From Arenibacter echinorum (lineage in GTDB: Bacteria; Bacteroidota; Bacteroidia; Flavobacteriales; Flavobacteriaceae): DNA of 64,000 bases. The notes under the pieces were generated by a model. The model was not told the origin of the DNA. It worked only from the letters and a program-made list of their open reading frames with translations, and did no database searches. The position numbers and the translations under genes are program-made. The DNA lies in assembly GCF_003259375.1 (NCBI RefSeq), contig NZ_QLLN01000009.1, positions 62,001-126,000 on the forward strand, written 5' to 3'. This document shows positions 44,326-51,961 of the stretch, in pieces. The number at the start of each line of letters is the position of its first letter. The first letter of the stretch is position 1.

Positions 44326-44998
44326 TCTTCAAATAGCTTTTATATTTTCGCAAGCCCTGATTCACCATGGCCACAGCCCCTTGACTTGTCATGGTTGCTC
44401 CGGATATCCCGTCAATAAAATGTCCGTCATCATTGGCTTTTTCAATGGCTTTTTGCAATGTAAAGGTGTCTTCCTCCAAATTGATTTTCACGCCTAAGAA
44501 CTGATCTTCAAATGCTTTTTCGCTAACTGCCGCACCATAACCATCAGATTCTGCCTTGTGCTCAAAGGCTATGTTTTTTATTTCCAAGGTCTTTTTATCC
44601 AACAGCACCTTTGCCCAGATGGCCCCACCAAAACCAACACCCTGTACGGGCAGAACAACTAGATCTGTTCCCTTAACCTCAAATATGGGCAATGAAGTAG
44701 CTTGCCCTCGTGTCGCCAACTTTTTGTACAGGTCACCCGCGCTATCGGTATCTATGGTAGAAATGGTGTTGTTAGATAAATCGAGCTCCTTAAAAATAAT
44801 CAGGTTCTGAATGTCCGTCGTATCCGTAAAAGCAGGTGTTACAAAGGTTGCAATCTCCTTTATACTCGCAGGTAAAGAGGTAGTGGCTTTGGTTTCCTGT
44901 TTTACGGTTTCAATTTTTTGCTCCGTCTGTTTTGGATTTTCCTTGCAGCTCCATCCCAAGACAACCAAGATCATCAAAAGTATTTTTATTTTCTCCAT
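44315..44998 (-). CDS. FMN-binding domain lipoprotein (NqrC/RnfG-like)
   Basis: A 227-residue lipoprotein (VLGWSCKEN, Cys18). The C-terminal half is an FMN_bind domain with the flavinylation motif DGISGATMTS; the Thr at about 202 is the expected site of covalent FMN attachment by an ApbE-type flavin transferase. VQGVGFGGAIWAKVLL (about 130-145) resembles the NqrC/RnfG core. The protein is not beside other Nqr or Rnf genes, so it is a stand-alone extracytoplasmic flavoprotein, perhaps in electron transfer at the envelope. No ApbE gene is in the window. Confidence 0.85.
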   Translation of the reverse strand: MEKIKILLMILVVLGWSCKENPKQTEQKIETVKQETKATTSLPASIKEIATFVTPAFTDTTDIQNLIIFKELDLSNNTISTIDTDSAGDLYKKLATRGQATSLPIFEVKGTDLVVLPVQGVGFGGAIWAKVLLDKKTLEIKNIAFEHKAESDGYGAAVSEKAFEDQFLGVKINLEEDTFTLQKAIEKANDDGHFIDGISGATMTSQGAVAMVNQGLRKYKSYLKSVE

Positions 44999-45103
44999 GT
45001 TTAGTTTTATTTAAAAAGTTCCAAATTGCCCAAAATGCTATTTTTTCGAAGGTAATGCGAAGTCAGAATTCCTGAAATGATTTTGGTCAGTCCCCTATAT
45101 CAA

Positions 45104-45144
45104 GATTCTAGAGGCTAGAAACTAGACACTAGACACTACAGTCA
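45104..45144 (+). repeat. Degenerate 7-base repeat array, CTAGA type
   Basis: GATTC, TAGAGGC, TAGAAAC, TAGACAC, TAGACAC, TACAG: a short run with an exact 7-base period, directly before palindromic element copy 9. Confidence 0.75.
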
Positions 45145-45153
45145 GTTCGAGTG

Positions 45154-45206
45154 CTTCTCGATACAATTTTATTGCGCTGCGCTACATAAAATCACTCGAA
45201 GTGACG
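45154..45206 (+). repeat. Palindromic intergenic element copy 9 (core D)
   Basis: 53 bases: the same arms around core TTTTATTGCGCTGCGCTACA plus TAAAAT. It is the exact reverse complement of copy 10 at 49197, about 4 kb away, with no mismatch. Confidence 0.9.
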
Positions 45207-45243
45207 ACTTTCAACATTGAACTTTAAACCTTGAACAGAACAC

Positions 45244-45412
45244 TTTAGTCCAGTTTCTAGATTCCAGACTCTAGACTCCCGTTTCTAAATTCTCACTACT
45301 AAATACTCAATTCTATACACTCAATACTAATTTCCCACTTCCCAATACACCTTTAGCCCTTCATAACTTTTAACATTGAACATTCAACATTGAACTTTAA
45401 GCTTTCAACATT
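45244..45412 (-). repeat. Long degenerate 7-base repeat array between divergent genes
   Basis: From 45244 the units read TTTAGTC, CAGTTTC, TAGATTC, CAGACTC, TAGACTC, CCGTTTC, TAAATTC, TCACTAC, TAAATAC, TCAATTC, TATACAC, TCAATAC, TAATTTC, CCACTTC, CCAATAC. After a small slip come ATTGAAC, ATTCAAC, ATTGAAC, TTTAAGC, TTTCAAC. The order of unit types is the same as in the array at 39550. Together with the element at 45154 it fills most of the 543-base gap between the FMN-binding and ADH genes. Confidence 0.85.
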
Positions 45413-45541
45413 TTTTAAATCTTTTTGGCTAAATTACACCCCTAAACCATATTAGCATTTTAGCTATTGTACTTTCATGCAATAGCCTTAAAATGATAAT
45501 GATCAATCACATCAACCATAAAAAACAAAAGAAGTAAACGC

Positions 45542-46549
45542 ATGAAATACATTGTTTGTGAGGAACCTGGGGACTTTCAGTTAAAGGAAAAAGAGGCCCC
45601 GATCAGAAAAAAAGGGGAAGCCCTGTTAAAAGTGAACAAGGTGGGTATCTGTGGTACCGACCTGCACGCCTATACCGGCAACCAAGCCTTTTTTACCTAT
45701 CCTAGGATCCTGGGCCATGAACTGGCCACCACTGTACTGGAAATAGACGAAAATGATAAGGGCATTGAGGCGGGCGACAATGTGGTTATCATGCCCTACC
45801 TAAGCTGTGGCCATTGTGTGGCCTGTAGAAACGGCAAGACCAATTGCTGTACCCAGATCCAGGTTTTGGGCATACATACGGACGGCGGCATGCAGGAACA
45901 GATTACCGTTCCGGTTGATATATTGTTGCCCGCCAAGCACCTGACCAACGAACAAATGGCCATTGTGGAGCCTTTGGCCATAGCGGCACATTCCATCCGA
46001 CGGGCTCAGATAGTAGCTGGGGAAACGATTGTTGTAGTAGGTTGTGGTCCCATAGGAATCGGTATCATGAAACTGGCCCAGATAGAAGGGGCCAAGGTCA
46101 TTGCCCTGGACATGAACCAGGACCGACTTCAGTATGCCAAGGAAAAAATCGGGGTGGACCATATTGTAAATGTCACCGAAGACCCCGTAAAACAGATTTC
46201 AGAAATTACCAATGGCGATATGGCCACGGCCGTATTCGATGCCTCGGGTCATAAGGGGGCCTTGGAACAGGGACCTTCCTATATGTCGCACGGCGGTAGG
46301 TATATTTTAGTGGGACTCTCCAAAGGGGAACTTACCTTTACCCACCCGGCCATACACGCCAAGGAGACCACCCTTATGTGTAGTAGAAATGCCACGGTGG
46401 CCGATTTTGAAAGGGTCATTGCCATATTGGACCAGTTCCCCACAGAATCTTTCATTACCCACAACGTGCATTTCTCAGAGATGAAGGAGAATTTCGATAG
46501 CTGGTTAAAACCCGCCACAGGAGTAATAAAAGCTACCGTAGAATTTTAA
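45542..46549 (+). CDS. Zinc-type alcohol dehydrogenase, probable sugar (fucose/galactose-type) dehydrogenase
   Basis: A 335-residue MDR enzyme with both zinc sites: catalytic GICGTDLHAY (Cys37) and GHE (His61-Glu62), and the structural four-cysteine lobe CGHCVACRNGKTNCC (about 91-105). The nucleotide motif is VGCGPIGIG (about 165-173). It is followed after 20 bases by a UxaA-type dehydratase and then an amidohydrolase lactonase. In that set it should oxidise an aldose to its lactone, the first step of a non-phosphorylating pathway for L-fucose, L-rhamnose or L-galactose-type sugars. The sugar is inferred. Confidence 0.85.
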   Translation: MKYIVCEEPGDFQLKEKEAPIRKKGEALLKVNKVGICGTDLHAYTGNQAFFTYPRILGHELATTVLEIDENDKGIEAGDNVVIMPYLSCGHCVACRNGKTNCCTQIQVLGIHTDGGMQEQITVPVDILLPAKHLTNEQMAIVEPLAIAAHSIRRAQIVAGETIVVVGCGPIGIGIMKLAQIEGAKVIALDMNQDRLQYAKEKIGVDHIVNVTEDPVKQISEITNGDMATAVFDASGHKGALEQGPSYMSHGGRYILVGLSKGELTFTHPAIHAKETTLMCSRNATVADFERVIAILDQFPTESFITHNVHFSEMKENFDSWLKPATGVIKATVEF

Positions 46550-46569
46550 AAAAAAAATAGCATCCCAAT

Positions 46570-48222
46570 ATGTCAAAGAACTTTTTACAGATACATCCCA
46601 ACGATAATATCCTTGCAGCTTTGCAGGATATGAAAAAAGATTATGTGGTAGATTTTGAAGGGAAATCCTTCCCGCTCAAAAACAATGTTACCGCCAAACA
46701 TAAATTCGCCCTTCAGGATTTCAAGGTGGGAGACCCCATCCTTATGTACGGTGCCCTGATAGGAAAATCTGTTAAGCCCATTGCCCAAGGGGAAAGCATT
46801 ACCATTGATAATGTGGTGCATGCCTCTTCCGATTACAATGTGGGGGAACAACAATCCCACTGGGTGGCACCGGATATTTCCAAATGGAAGAACGGTAGCT
46901 TCAACGGGTACCACCGTGCCGACGGCACTGTAGGAACCGCCAACCATTGGCTGGTTATCCCTATGGTATTCTGTGAAAACAGAAATGTAAACGTGCTCCG
47001 CACTACTCTACTCAATGCCCTGGGCTATGAGACTGCCCAGGACTATATAATAGATACCGAAGTGCTGGTATCCCAATACAAAAAAGGGGCCAGTGCAGAG
47101 GACCTGATGGCTTTGCCCATTATTAAAACGGCCGAAGATATTAAACAGAACCGGACCTTTCCCAATGTGGACGGTATTAAGTTCCTTACCCACGACGGAG
47201 GCTGCGGCTGTGATCGCGGGGATTCGGACACCCTGTGCAACCTATTGGCAGGATATATTACCAATCCCAATGTTGCAGGGGCTACTATCCTTAGTTTGGG
47301 CTGCCAGAACGCAGAGGTGAAAATTTTGGAGGCCGCCATAGCCAAACGCGACCCCAACTTTTCCAAACCATTACATATATTGGAACAACAAAAAAGCAAG
47401 AGCGAACGCCATTTTATAGAGGAAGCGGTGAAGAAGACCTTTTTGGGCCTTATTGAAGCCAACAAGGTAACACGCCAACCCGCCCCACTAAGCAAATTGG
47501 TACTGGGCTTGGAATGTGGCGGTTCGGACGGATTTTCTGGAATTTCGGCCAATCCGGCCCTGGGCTATGCTTCCGACCTTATAGTGGCCTTGGGCGGGGC
47601 TACCGTGCTATCGGAATTCCCAGAACTCAATGGGGTAGAACAAGAGCTCATCAACCGATGTGAAACACCGGAAAATGCAGAAAAGTTTGCGGGTATTATG
47701 AGGGCCTATTCCGCCAAGGCGGTTTCCATAGGCTCCGGATTTGAAAACAATCCATCGCCAGGAAATATAAAGGACGGACTCATCACAGACGCTATGAAAT
47801 CGGCCGGAGCGGCCAAAAAAGGCGGTACTTCCCTGGTCCAGGATGTGCTTGACTATACCGAAAGGGTCACCAAAAATGGTTTAAACCTATTATGTACTCC
47901 GGGAAACGATGTGGAAAGCACCACAGGCTTGGCCGGATCAGGATGCAATGTCATAGCCTTTACTACCGGCTTGGGCACGCCTACCGGCAACCCGGTGGCC
48001 CCGGTCATCAAAATGTCGAGCAACAATGCCCTAAGTGAGCGTATGAAGGACATTATCGACTTTAACACGGGTACCATTATTACCGGAGAGGATACCATAC
48101 AGACCAAAGGAGAGGAATTGCTGGACTATATCATCGAAGTAGCCAGTGGCAACATTGTCCCAGCGGCGGTTAGATTGGAGCAGAACGACTTTATCCCATG
48201 GAAAAGAGGGATTTCCCTATAA
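46570..48222 (+). CDS. UxaA-family sugar-acid dehydratase (altronate/galactarate dehydratase type)
   Basis: A 550-residue dehydratase. The N-terminal SAF domain is at about 1-90, and the UxaA catalytic part has WLVIPMVFCENRNV, the cysteine-rich THDGGCGCDRGD (about 216-227), GLECGGSDGFSGISANPALG (about 313-332) and VESTTGLAGSGCN near 455. These enzymes use iron to dehydrate aldonates or aldarates to 2-keto-3-deoxy acids. Its position between an ADH and a lactonase suggests it acts on the aldonate they produce. The substrate could be altronate, fuconate or another six-carbon acid. Confidence 0.87.
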   Translation: MSKNFLQIHPNDNILAALQDMKKDYVVDFEGKSFPLKNNVTAKHKFALQDFKVGDPILMYGALIGKSVKPIAQGESITIDNVVHASSDYNVGEQQSHWVAPDISKWKNGSFNGYHRADGTVGTANHWLVIPMVFCENRNVNVLRTTLLNALGYETAQDYIIDTEVLVSQYKKGASAEDLMALPIIKTAEDIKQNRTFPNVDGIKFLTHDGGCGCDRGDSDTLCNLLAGYITNPNVAGATILSLGCQNAEVKILEAAIAKRDPNFSKPLHILEQQKSKSERHFIEEAVKKTFLGLIEANKVTRQPAPLSKLVLGLECGGSDGFSGISANPALGYASDLIVALGGATVLSEFPELNGVEQELINRCETPENAEKFAGIMRAYSAKAVSIGSGFENNPSPGNIKDGLITDAMKSAGAAKKGGTSLVQDVLDYTERVTKNGLNLLCTPGNDVESTTGLAGSGCNVIAFTTGLGTPTGNPVAPVIKMSSNNALSERMKDIIDFNTGTIITGEDTIQTKGEELLDYIIEVASGNIVPAAVRLEQNDFIPWKRGISL

Positions 48223-48247
48223 CTGGCCTCTCCGAAGGAGAGCTAAA

Positions 48248-48318
48248 GAACCTAAAACCCAAAAAACTTTCAACATTCAACTTTATAACTTTATAACTTT
48301 ATAACATAATACATTAAA
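48248..48318 (+). repeat. Degenerate 7- and 8-base repeat array inside the operon
   Basis: TAAAGAA, CCTAAAA, CCCAAAA, AACTTTC, AACATTC, then AACTTTAT three times (8-base period), between the dehydratase and lactonase genes. It is the only array found between genes of one operon. Confidence 0.7.
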
Positions 48319-48327
48319 CCTTCAACC

Positions 48328-49158
48328 ATGATCATAGATTCTCACCAACATTTCTGGAAATACAACCCTGTAAAACACTCCTGGATAAACGAGCAAATGA
48401 CCGTTATCCGTAGGGATTTTTTACCCTCGGACCTAAAACCGGTATTTGCCAAAAACGGCGTTGATGGTTGTGTGGCGGTACAGGCGGACCAGACCTTGGC
48501 GGAAACCGATTTCCTTTTGGAACACGCCCATAACAACGCTTTTGTTAAAGGTGTCGTGGGCTGGGTAGATTTGAGAAGTGCCGATGTAGACAAAGATCTG
48601 GAGAAATACGCTAAGGACAAGCATCTAAAGGGGTACCGACATATTGTTCAAGAAGAAGCGGACCATAATTTCTTGTTGAGACCAGATTTTTTAAGGGGCA
48701 TCTCCAAATTGGAGCAATACGGGGCCGTCTATGACATCCTTATTTTTCCACATCAGTTAGGGGCTACACTGGAGTTGGTGAAAAAATTCCCCAATCAAAA
48801 ATTCGTCATCGATCATATTGCCAAACCCTATATAAAGGATGGCTTTTATGACGGCTGGGCGGCTATGATGAAAGAGGTTGCCAAGCACGAAAACGTACAC
48901 TGTAAAATCTCGGGCATGATTACCGAGGCCGATTTCAAAACCTGGACTCCGGAACAAATACACCCTTATATGCTCTTGGCCCTAGAGGCTTTTGGCCCAG
49001 AACGCTGTATGTATGGTTCCGATTGGCCCGTTTGCCTTGTTGCGGGATCCTACACCCAGGTAAAAGACCTGACCACCAATTTCATTTCCAGCCTTAGCAC
49101 CACGGAGCAGGCCGCCATTATGGGGCAGAATGCGGTGGACTTTTATGGACTTGAATAA
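48328..49158 (+). CDS. Amidohydrolase-family lactonase (L-fucono/rhamnono-lactonase type)
   Basis: A 276-residue TIM-barrel amidohydrolase of the fuconolactonase type. It shows the N-terminal HQHFW pattern (DSHQHFWKYNP), VIDHIAKP (about 166-173), a His at LIFPHQLGA (about 143) and the C-terminal YGSDWPVC (about 231-238, catalytic Asp). It hydrolyses a sugar lactone to the aldonate, which the UxaA-type enzyme upstream would dehydrate. No aldolase or 2-keto-3-deoxy-acid dehydrogenase follows, so the pathway must be completed elsewhere. A repeat array begins soon after its stop codon. Confidence 0.87.
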   Translation: MIIDSHQHFWKYNPVKHSWINEQMTVIRRDFLPSDLKPVFAKNGVDGCVAVQADQTLAETDFLLEHAHNNAFVKGVVGWVDLRSADVDKDLEKYAKDKHLKGYRHIVQEEADHNFLLRPDFLRGISKLEQYGAVYDILIFPHQLGATLELVKKFPNQKFVIDHIAKPYIKDGFYDGWAAMMKEVAKHENVHCKISGMITEADFKTWTPEQIHPYMLLALEAFGPERCMYGSDWPVCLVAGSYTQVKDLTTNFISSLSTTEQAAIMGQNAVDFYGLE

Positions 49159-49165
49159 GGGAGAA

Positions 49166-49196
49166 GTAATCAGTGAACAGTGGTCAGTTGACAGCC
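49166..49196 (+). repeat. Short 7-base repeat array, AACAGTG type
   Basis: AGTAATC, AGTGAAC, AGTGGTC, AGTTGAC, AG: four exact-period units starting a few bases after the lactonase stop codon and running into palindromic element copy 10. Confidence 0.8.
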
Positions 49197-49249
49197 CGTC
49201 ACTTCGAGTGATTTTATGTAGCGCAGCGCAATAAAATTGTATCGAGAAG
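49197..49249 (-). repeat. Palindromic intergenic element copy 10 (core D)
   Basis: Exact reverse complement of copy 9 (45154-45206) over all 53 bases. Confidence 0.9.
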
Positions 49250-49256
49250 CCCTCGG

Positions 49257-49299
49257 TTCTCGATACAAAATGCCTAACGGCATTTCACTCGAACTGACG
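49257..49299 (+). repeat. Palindromic intergenic element copy 11 (core E)
   Basis: TTCTCGATACAAAATGCC...GGCATTTCACTCGAACTGACG, with an inner hairpin AAATGCC/GGCATTT around TAAC. The right arm has one change (GAACTGACG). It follows copy 10 by seven bases in the opposite orientation. Confidence 0.8.
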
Positions 49300-49312
49300 A
49301 CAGAACTAAATC

Positions 49313-49411
49313 CGTCATTGCGAGTTTACCTGCTGGCAAGCAGGCGCAGCGCGGCAATCTGCTTGTTCCTATGAAGAGATTGCTTCGTCGCTATCGCTCC
49401 TCGCAATGACG
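49313..49411. repeat. Second repeat family: 99-base inverted-repeat element
   Basis: Perfect 12-base terminal inverted repeats, CGTCATTGCGAG and CTCGCAATGACG. The inside has GGCAATCTGC and GAGATTGCTTCGTCGCTATC, a widespread bacterial intergenic repeat type. It also carries CCTGCTGGCAAGCAGG just inside the left arm, comparable to the nested inserts of elements 1 and 7. Confidence 0.8.
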
Positions 49412-49429
49412 AATGCCCTCACGGAGATT

Positions 49430-50003
49430 GAGCGTAGTCGAAATCGAAGTCGGCGACAGTTATTAGTTATGAGTAGTTATAATTTAGACTCTTTTCTCTT
49501 TCCTCTCTTCTCTCTTCTCTCTCCTCATCGCTTTTGGCTTTTGCCTTCTGGCTTTTGCCTATTCCATCATTGGCACATTTCCACATTAACACATTACCCC
49601 ATTTCTCTTTCCTCTTTTCTCTTTTCTCTTGGCTTTTGGCTTTTGGCTTTTGGCTATTCCTTCATTGCTAAATTAACCCATTGGTACATTTCCAAATTAA
49701 CACATTACCCCATTGCTCTTTCCTCTCTTCTCTTTTTTCTTTTCTCTCTCCTCTCTTCTCTCTCCTCATCGCTTTTGGCTTTTGCCTTCTGGCTTTTGCC
49801 TATTCCATCATTGGTACATTTCCACATTGAGCAATTCCTCCCCAGCTGCGGAATAACTCCCCATATCTCCTTTTTTAGGCTCATTTTATTCCCTATACAA
49901 ACCCCTGACTTACAAATACTTAAACAACCCCACTAAATCATAGGGATTAAGGGCATTGTTCTTGCTTTATGCAAAACCATAAGTGGCAATTACTGTACCC
50001 AAA
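49430..50003. repeat. Low-complexity intergenic block with 77-base direct repeat
   Basis: Heptads of GTTATTA/GTTATGA type (about 49458-49490) are followed by a pyrimidine-rich tract. Then come CTTTTGG/CTTTTGC heptads and an octad run (GGCACATT, TCCACATT, AACACATT, ACCCCATT). Bases 49511-49587 recur at 49752-49828 with one mismatch, offset 241; a shorter variant lies between. A long plus-strand reading frame (49406-49936) through this block is Leu/Ser/Phe-rich low complexity and not a credible gene. Confidence 0.75.
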
Positions 50004-50019
50004 AACAATAGCCCTCCCC

Positions 50020-50039
50020 CCTTGCGGTTTTCCGCAAGG
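50020..50039 (+). terminator. Stem-loop, terminator-like
   Basis: CCTTGCGG (50020-50027) and CCGCAAGG (50032-50039) form a perfect 8-bp stem with a TTTT loop, followed by ATTTTATT. The downstream T-tract is weak, and no gene ends immediately before it. Confidence 0.4.
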
Positions 50040-50417
50040 ATTTTATTGGGTTTGGGTATAGTTTTGACTAGGTAAAAAATAATAGGTGTCATCATTTCTG
50101 GAAAACATGGCATATGGGCTGGCTTGTTGAAATCGTGTTCGGGGGAACGCACAAATTTCACGAGCTAAGCCTTTATTCTATGAAGAAATCGTTAAAATGT
50201 ACTCAAAACCTTAAAAACAAAGGATAAACCAACGTTTTTTTTAACGCGTTTAAAAAATTTATTAACACAAATAACATGCAAAAATTGCAAAACAAAGAGC
50301 CTATAGCCGAAGGCTAATTCCGTCCTATCTTGGGTATGTCGGTCATAAATAAGCCTACAAGGGTTTTAAGGCCCGTAAAACCAACATAAACGCCTAACCA
50401 TTTGTTAACAACACGGG

Positions 50418-50495
50418 TTTGTATATATGGATTTATATAGTTTATTTTGACAGATAAGGAGTACAAAAAACACTTCATAACGAAAAAGTGCTTTT
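50418..50495 (+). promoter_or_regulatory. Candidate promoter and leader hairpin of the polysaccharide operon
   Basis: TTTG (50418-50421) and TATTTTG (from 50443) resemble -33 and -7 boxes with a 21-base spacer, though the -7 box is one base short of consensus. Just downstream AAAAACACTT (50466-50475) pairs with AAGTGCTTTT (50486-50495) with one mismatch, a terminator-like hairpin. The first gene starts about 210 bases later. This would fit a long leader with attenuation. The rest of 50040-50703 is AT-rich with no ORF. Confidence 0.3.
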
Positions 50496-50703
50496 AATCG
50501 ATGAAATAATATATATCAAAGTCAAATCATGTTATAAAAAATAAATAAGCTTACATTTGCCTATTAAGGATTTACTCCTGAAATGTACTATTCTTAATCC
50601 CTAAATTTTACATTTGTTCCTTTAGAATTCCCCCTATAAAGTGTAACAAAATTAGTGCAGAATACAATAAATGAACAGTTCCCTTATGTGCTAATCAATA
50701 ATT

Positions 50704-51864
50704 ATGGCATACCTATATGACCTATTTACCAATACCTACATATTGGTTTTTATCGCCTTGCTTATTCCCATTCTGCTATCACTGAGAATGTACCCGGTAA
50801 TCATCTACTTGGTAAAGTCCAAAAATCTAATGGACGAACCTGTGGATCGCAGTATACACACCACCAAAACCCCTACTTTGGGTGGGGTGGGCATGTTCAT
50901 TACCTTTTCTTTGACCTTGATTATCGCAGGGATGTTATTGGATCTTTCCCAAGCAAACCTCCTAAAATTGCTTTCCCTCTTGGCGGCCACCATTACCCTC
51001 ATGTTTTTGGGCATTAAGGACGATCTTTTGGGCCTGGCACCCAAGAAAAAATTTCTGATACAAATCTTGGCCGCAACCCTGGTCATTGTTTTTACCGATG
51101 TTCGGATCGTGAGCTGCCATGGCCTATTGGGTTTGGAGGAACTCCCCTATTTGGTCTCGGTATTTTTTAGCATATTTGTTTTTCTGGCGGTAATCAATGC
51201 CTATAATATGATCGACGGGATAAACGGATTGGCCGGTACCATAGGCATAGTTGTCAGTGCCACTTTTGGTGTGTTTTATTTGCTCAACGGTCGCTATTTA
51301 ATGATCGCTGTTTCCTTTGCCCTAATAGGGGCACTTATAGGGTTTCTCCGTTTTAACCTCTGGGAAAGGCGTAGAATATTCATGGGCGATTCAGGCTCCA
51401 TGTTTATTGGCTTTATTTTGGCCTACCAGGCCATTTCCTTTTTGGAATTTAATGCCACTACGGTAACCCCATACACCATACCTGTAGCCCCTATTATGGC
51501 CATGGCCATCCTTTCCTTTCCCATCTTGGATACGGTAAGGGTCTTTATTATTCGTATTGCCCAAAAACGCAGCCCCTTTAGTGCGGATCGCAACCATATT
51601 CACCACCGTTTATTGGACTTGGGCCTATCTCATAGAAAAGCTACCTTGACCCTGGCGATTATAAATATCCTGGTCATAGTCCTGGCATTTGTAATAAAGG
51701 ATCTATATATAAATTTACAGTTGTACATTTTAATCTTGGCGGTTCCTTTACTCTATTTCTCTCCTTGGTTGGTGAAACGCAAGGAAGGTAATATTAAACT
51801 AAGGATACCTAAAAAAAGCAGATGGGCCAAGCTCAGAACCTTAATTAATAACTTTTTGGGATAA
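50704..51864 (+). CDS. WecA/MraY-type undecaprenyl-phosphate sugar-1-phosphate transferase
   Basis: A 386-residue polytopic membrane protein (about 10-11 helices) of the polyprenyl-phosphate N-acetylhexosamine-1-phosphate transferase family. Signatures are DEPVDRSIHTTKTPTLGG (about 40-57), IKDDLLGL (Asp pair, about 101-108), NAYNMIDGINGLAG (about 161-174), RRRIFMGDSGSMF (about 217-229) and the cytoplasmic loop RNHIHHRLLDLG, the HIHH typical of WecA-like enzymes. It starts glycan assembly on undecaprenyl phosphate and is the first gene of the surface polysaccharide locus. Confidence 0.93.
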   Translation: MAYLYDLFTNTYILVFIALLIPILLSLRMYPVIIYLVKSKNLMDEPVDRSIHTTKTPTLGGVGMFITFSLTLIIAGMLLDLSQANLLKLLSLLAATITLMFLGIKDDLLGLAPKKKFLIQILAATLVIVFTDVRIVSCHGLLGLEELPYLVSVFFSIFVFLAVINAYNMIDGINGLAGTIGIVVSATFGVFYLLNGRYLMIAVSFALIGALIGFLRFNLWERRRIFMGDSGSMFIGFILAYQAISFLEFNATTVTPYTIPVAPIMAMAILSFPILDTVRVFIIRIAQKRSPFSADRNHIHHRLLDLGLSHRKATLTLAIINILVIVLAFVIKDLYINLQLYILILAVPLLYFSPWLVKRKEGNIKLRIPKKSRWAKLRTLINNFLG

Positions 51865-51961
51865 ATTGAAGTTAACAATCGGCTTTTGAAAAGAAGAAAA
51901 TCATTTATCGTGTATTTATATAAAATGAAAAACCTCATACTCTTTATACAAACAATCTAGT

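Noticed and set aside
47043-47552. A 169-codon minus-strand frame opposite the dehydratase gene
   Set aside because: It lies inside the UxaA-type gene, whose motifs and codon pattern clearly define the true frame.
49406-49936. A 176-codon plus-strand reading frame in the block after the lactonase gene
   Set aside because: Its product is a Leu/Ser/Phe/His-rich low-complexity string produced by the heptad, octad and pyrimidine repeats; it shows no domain, no leader and no protein-like pattern.
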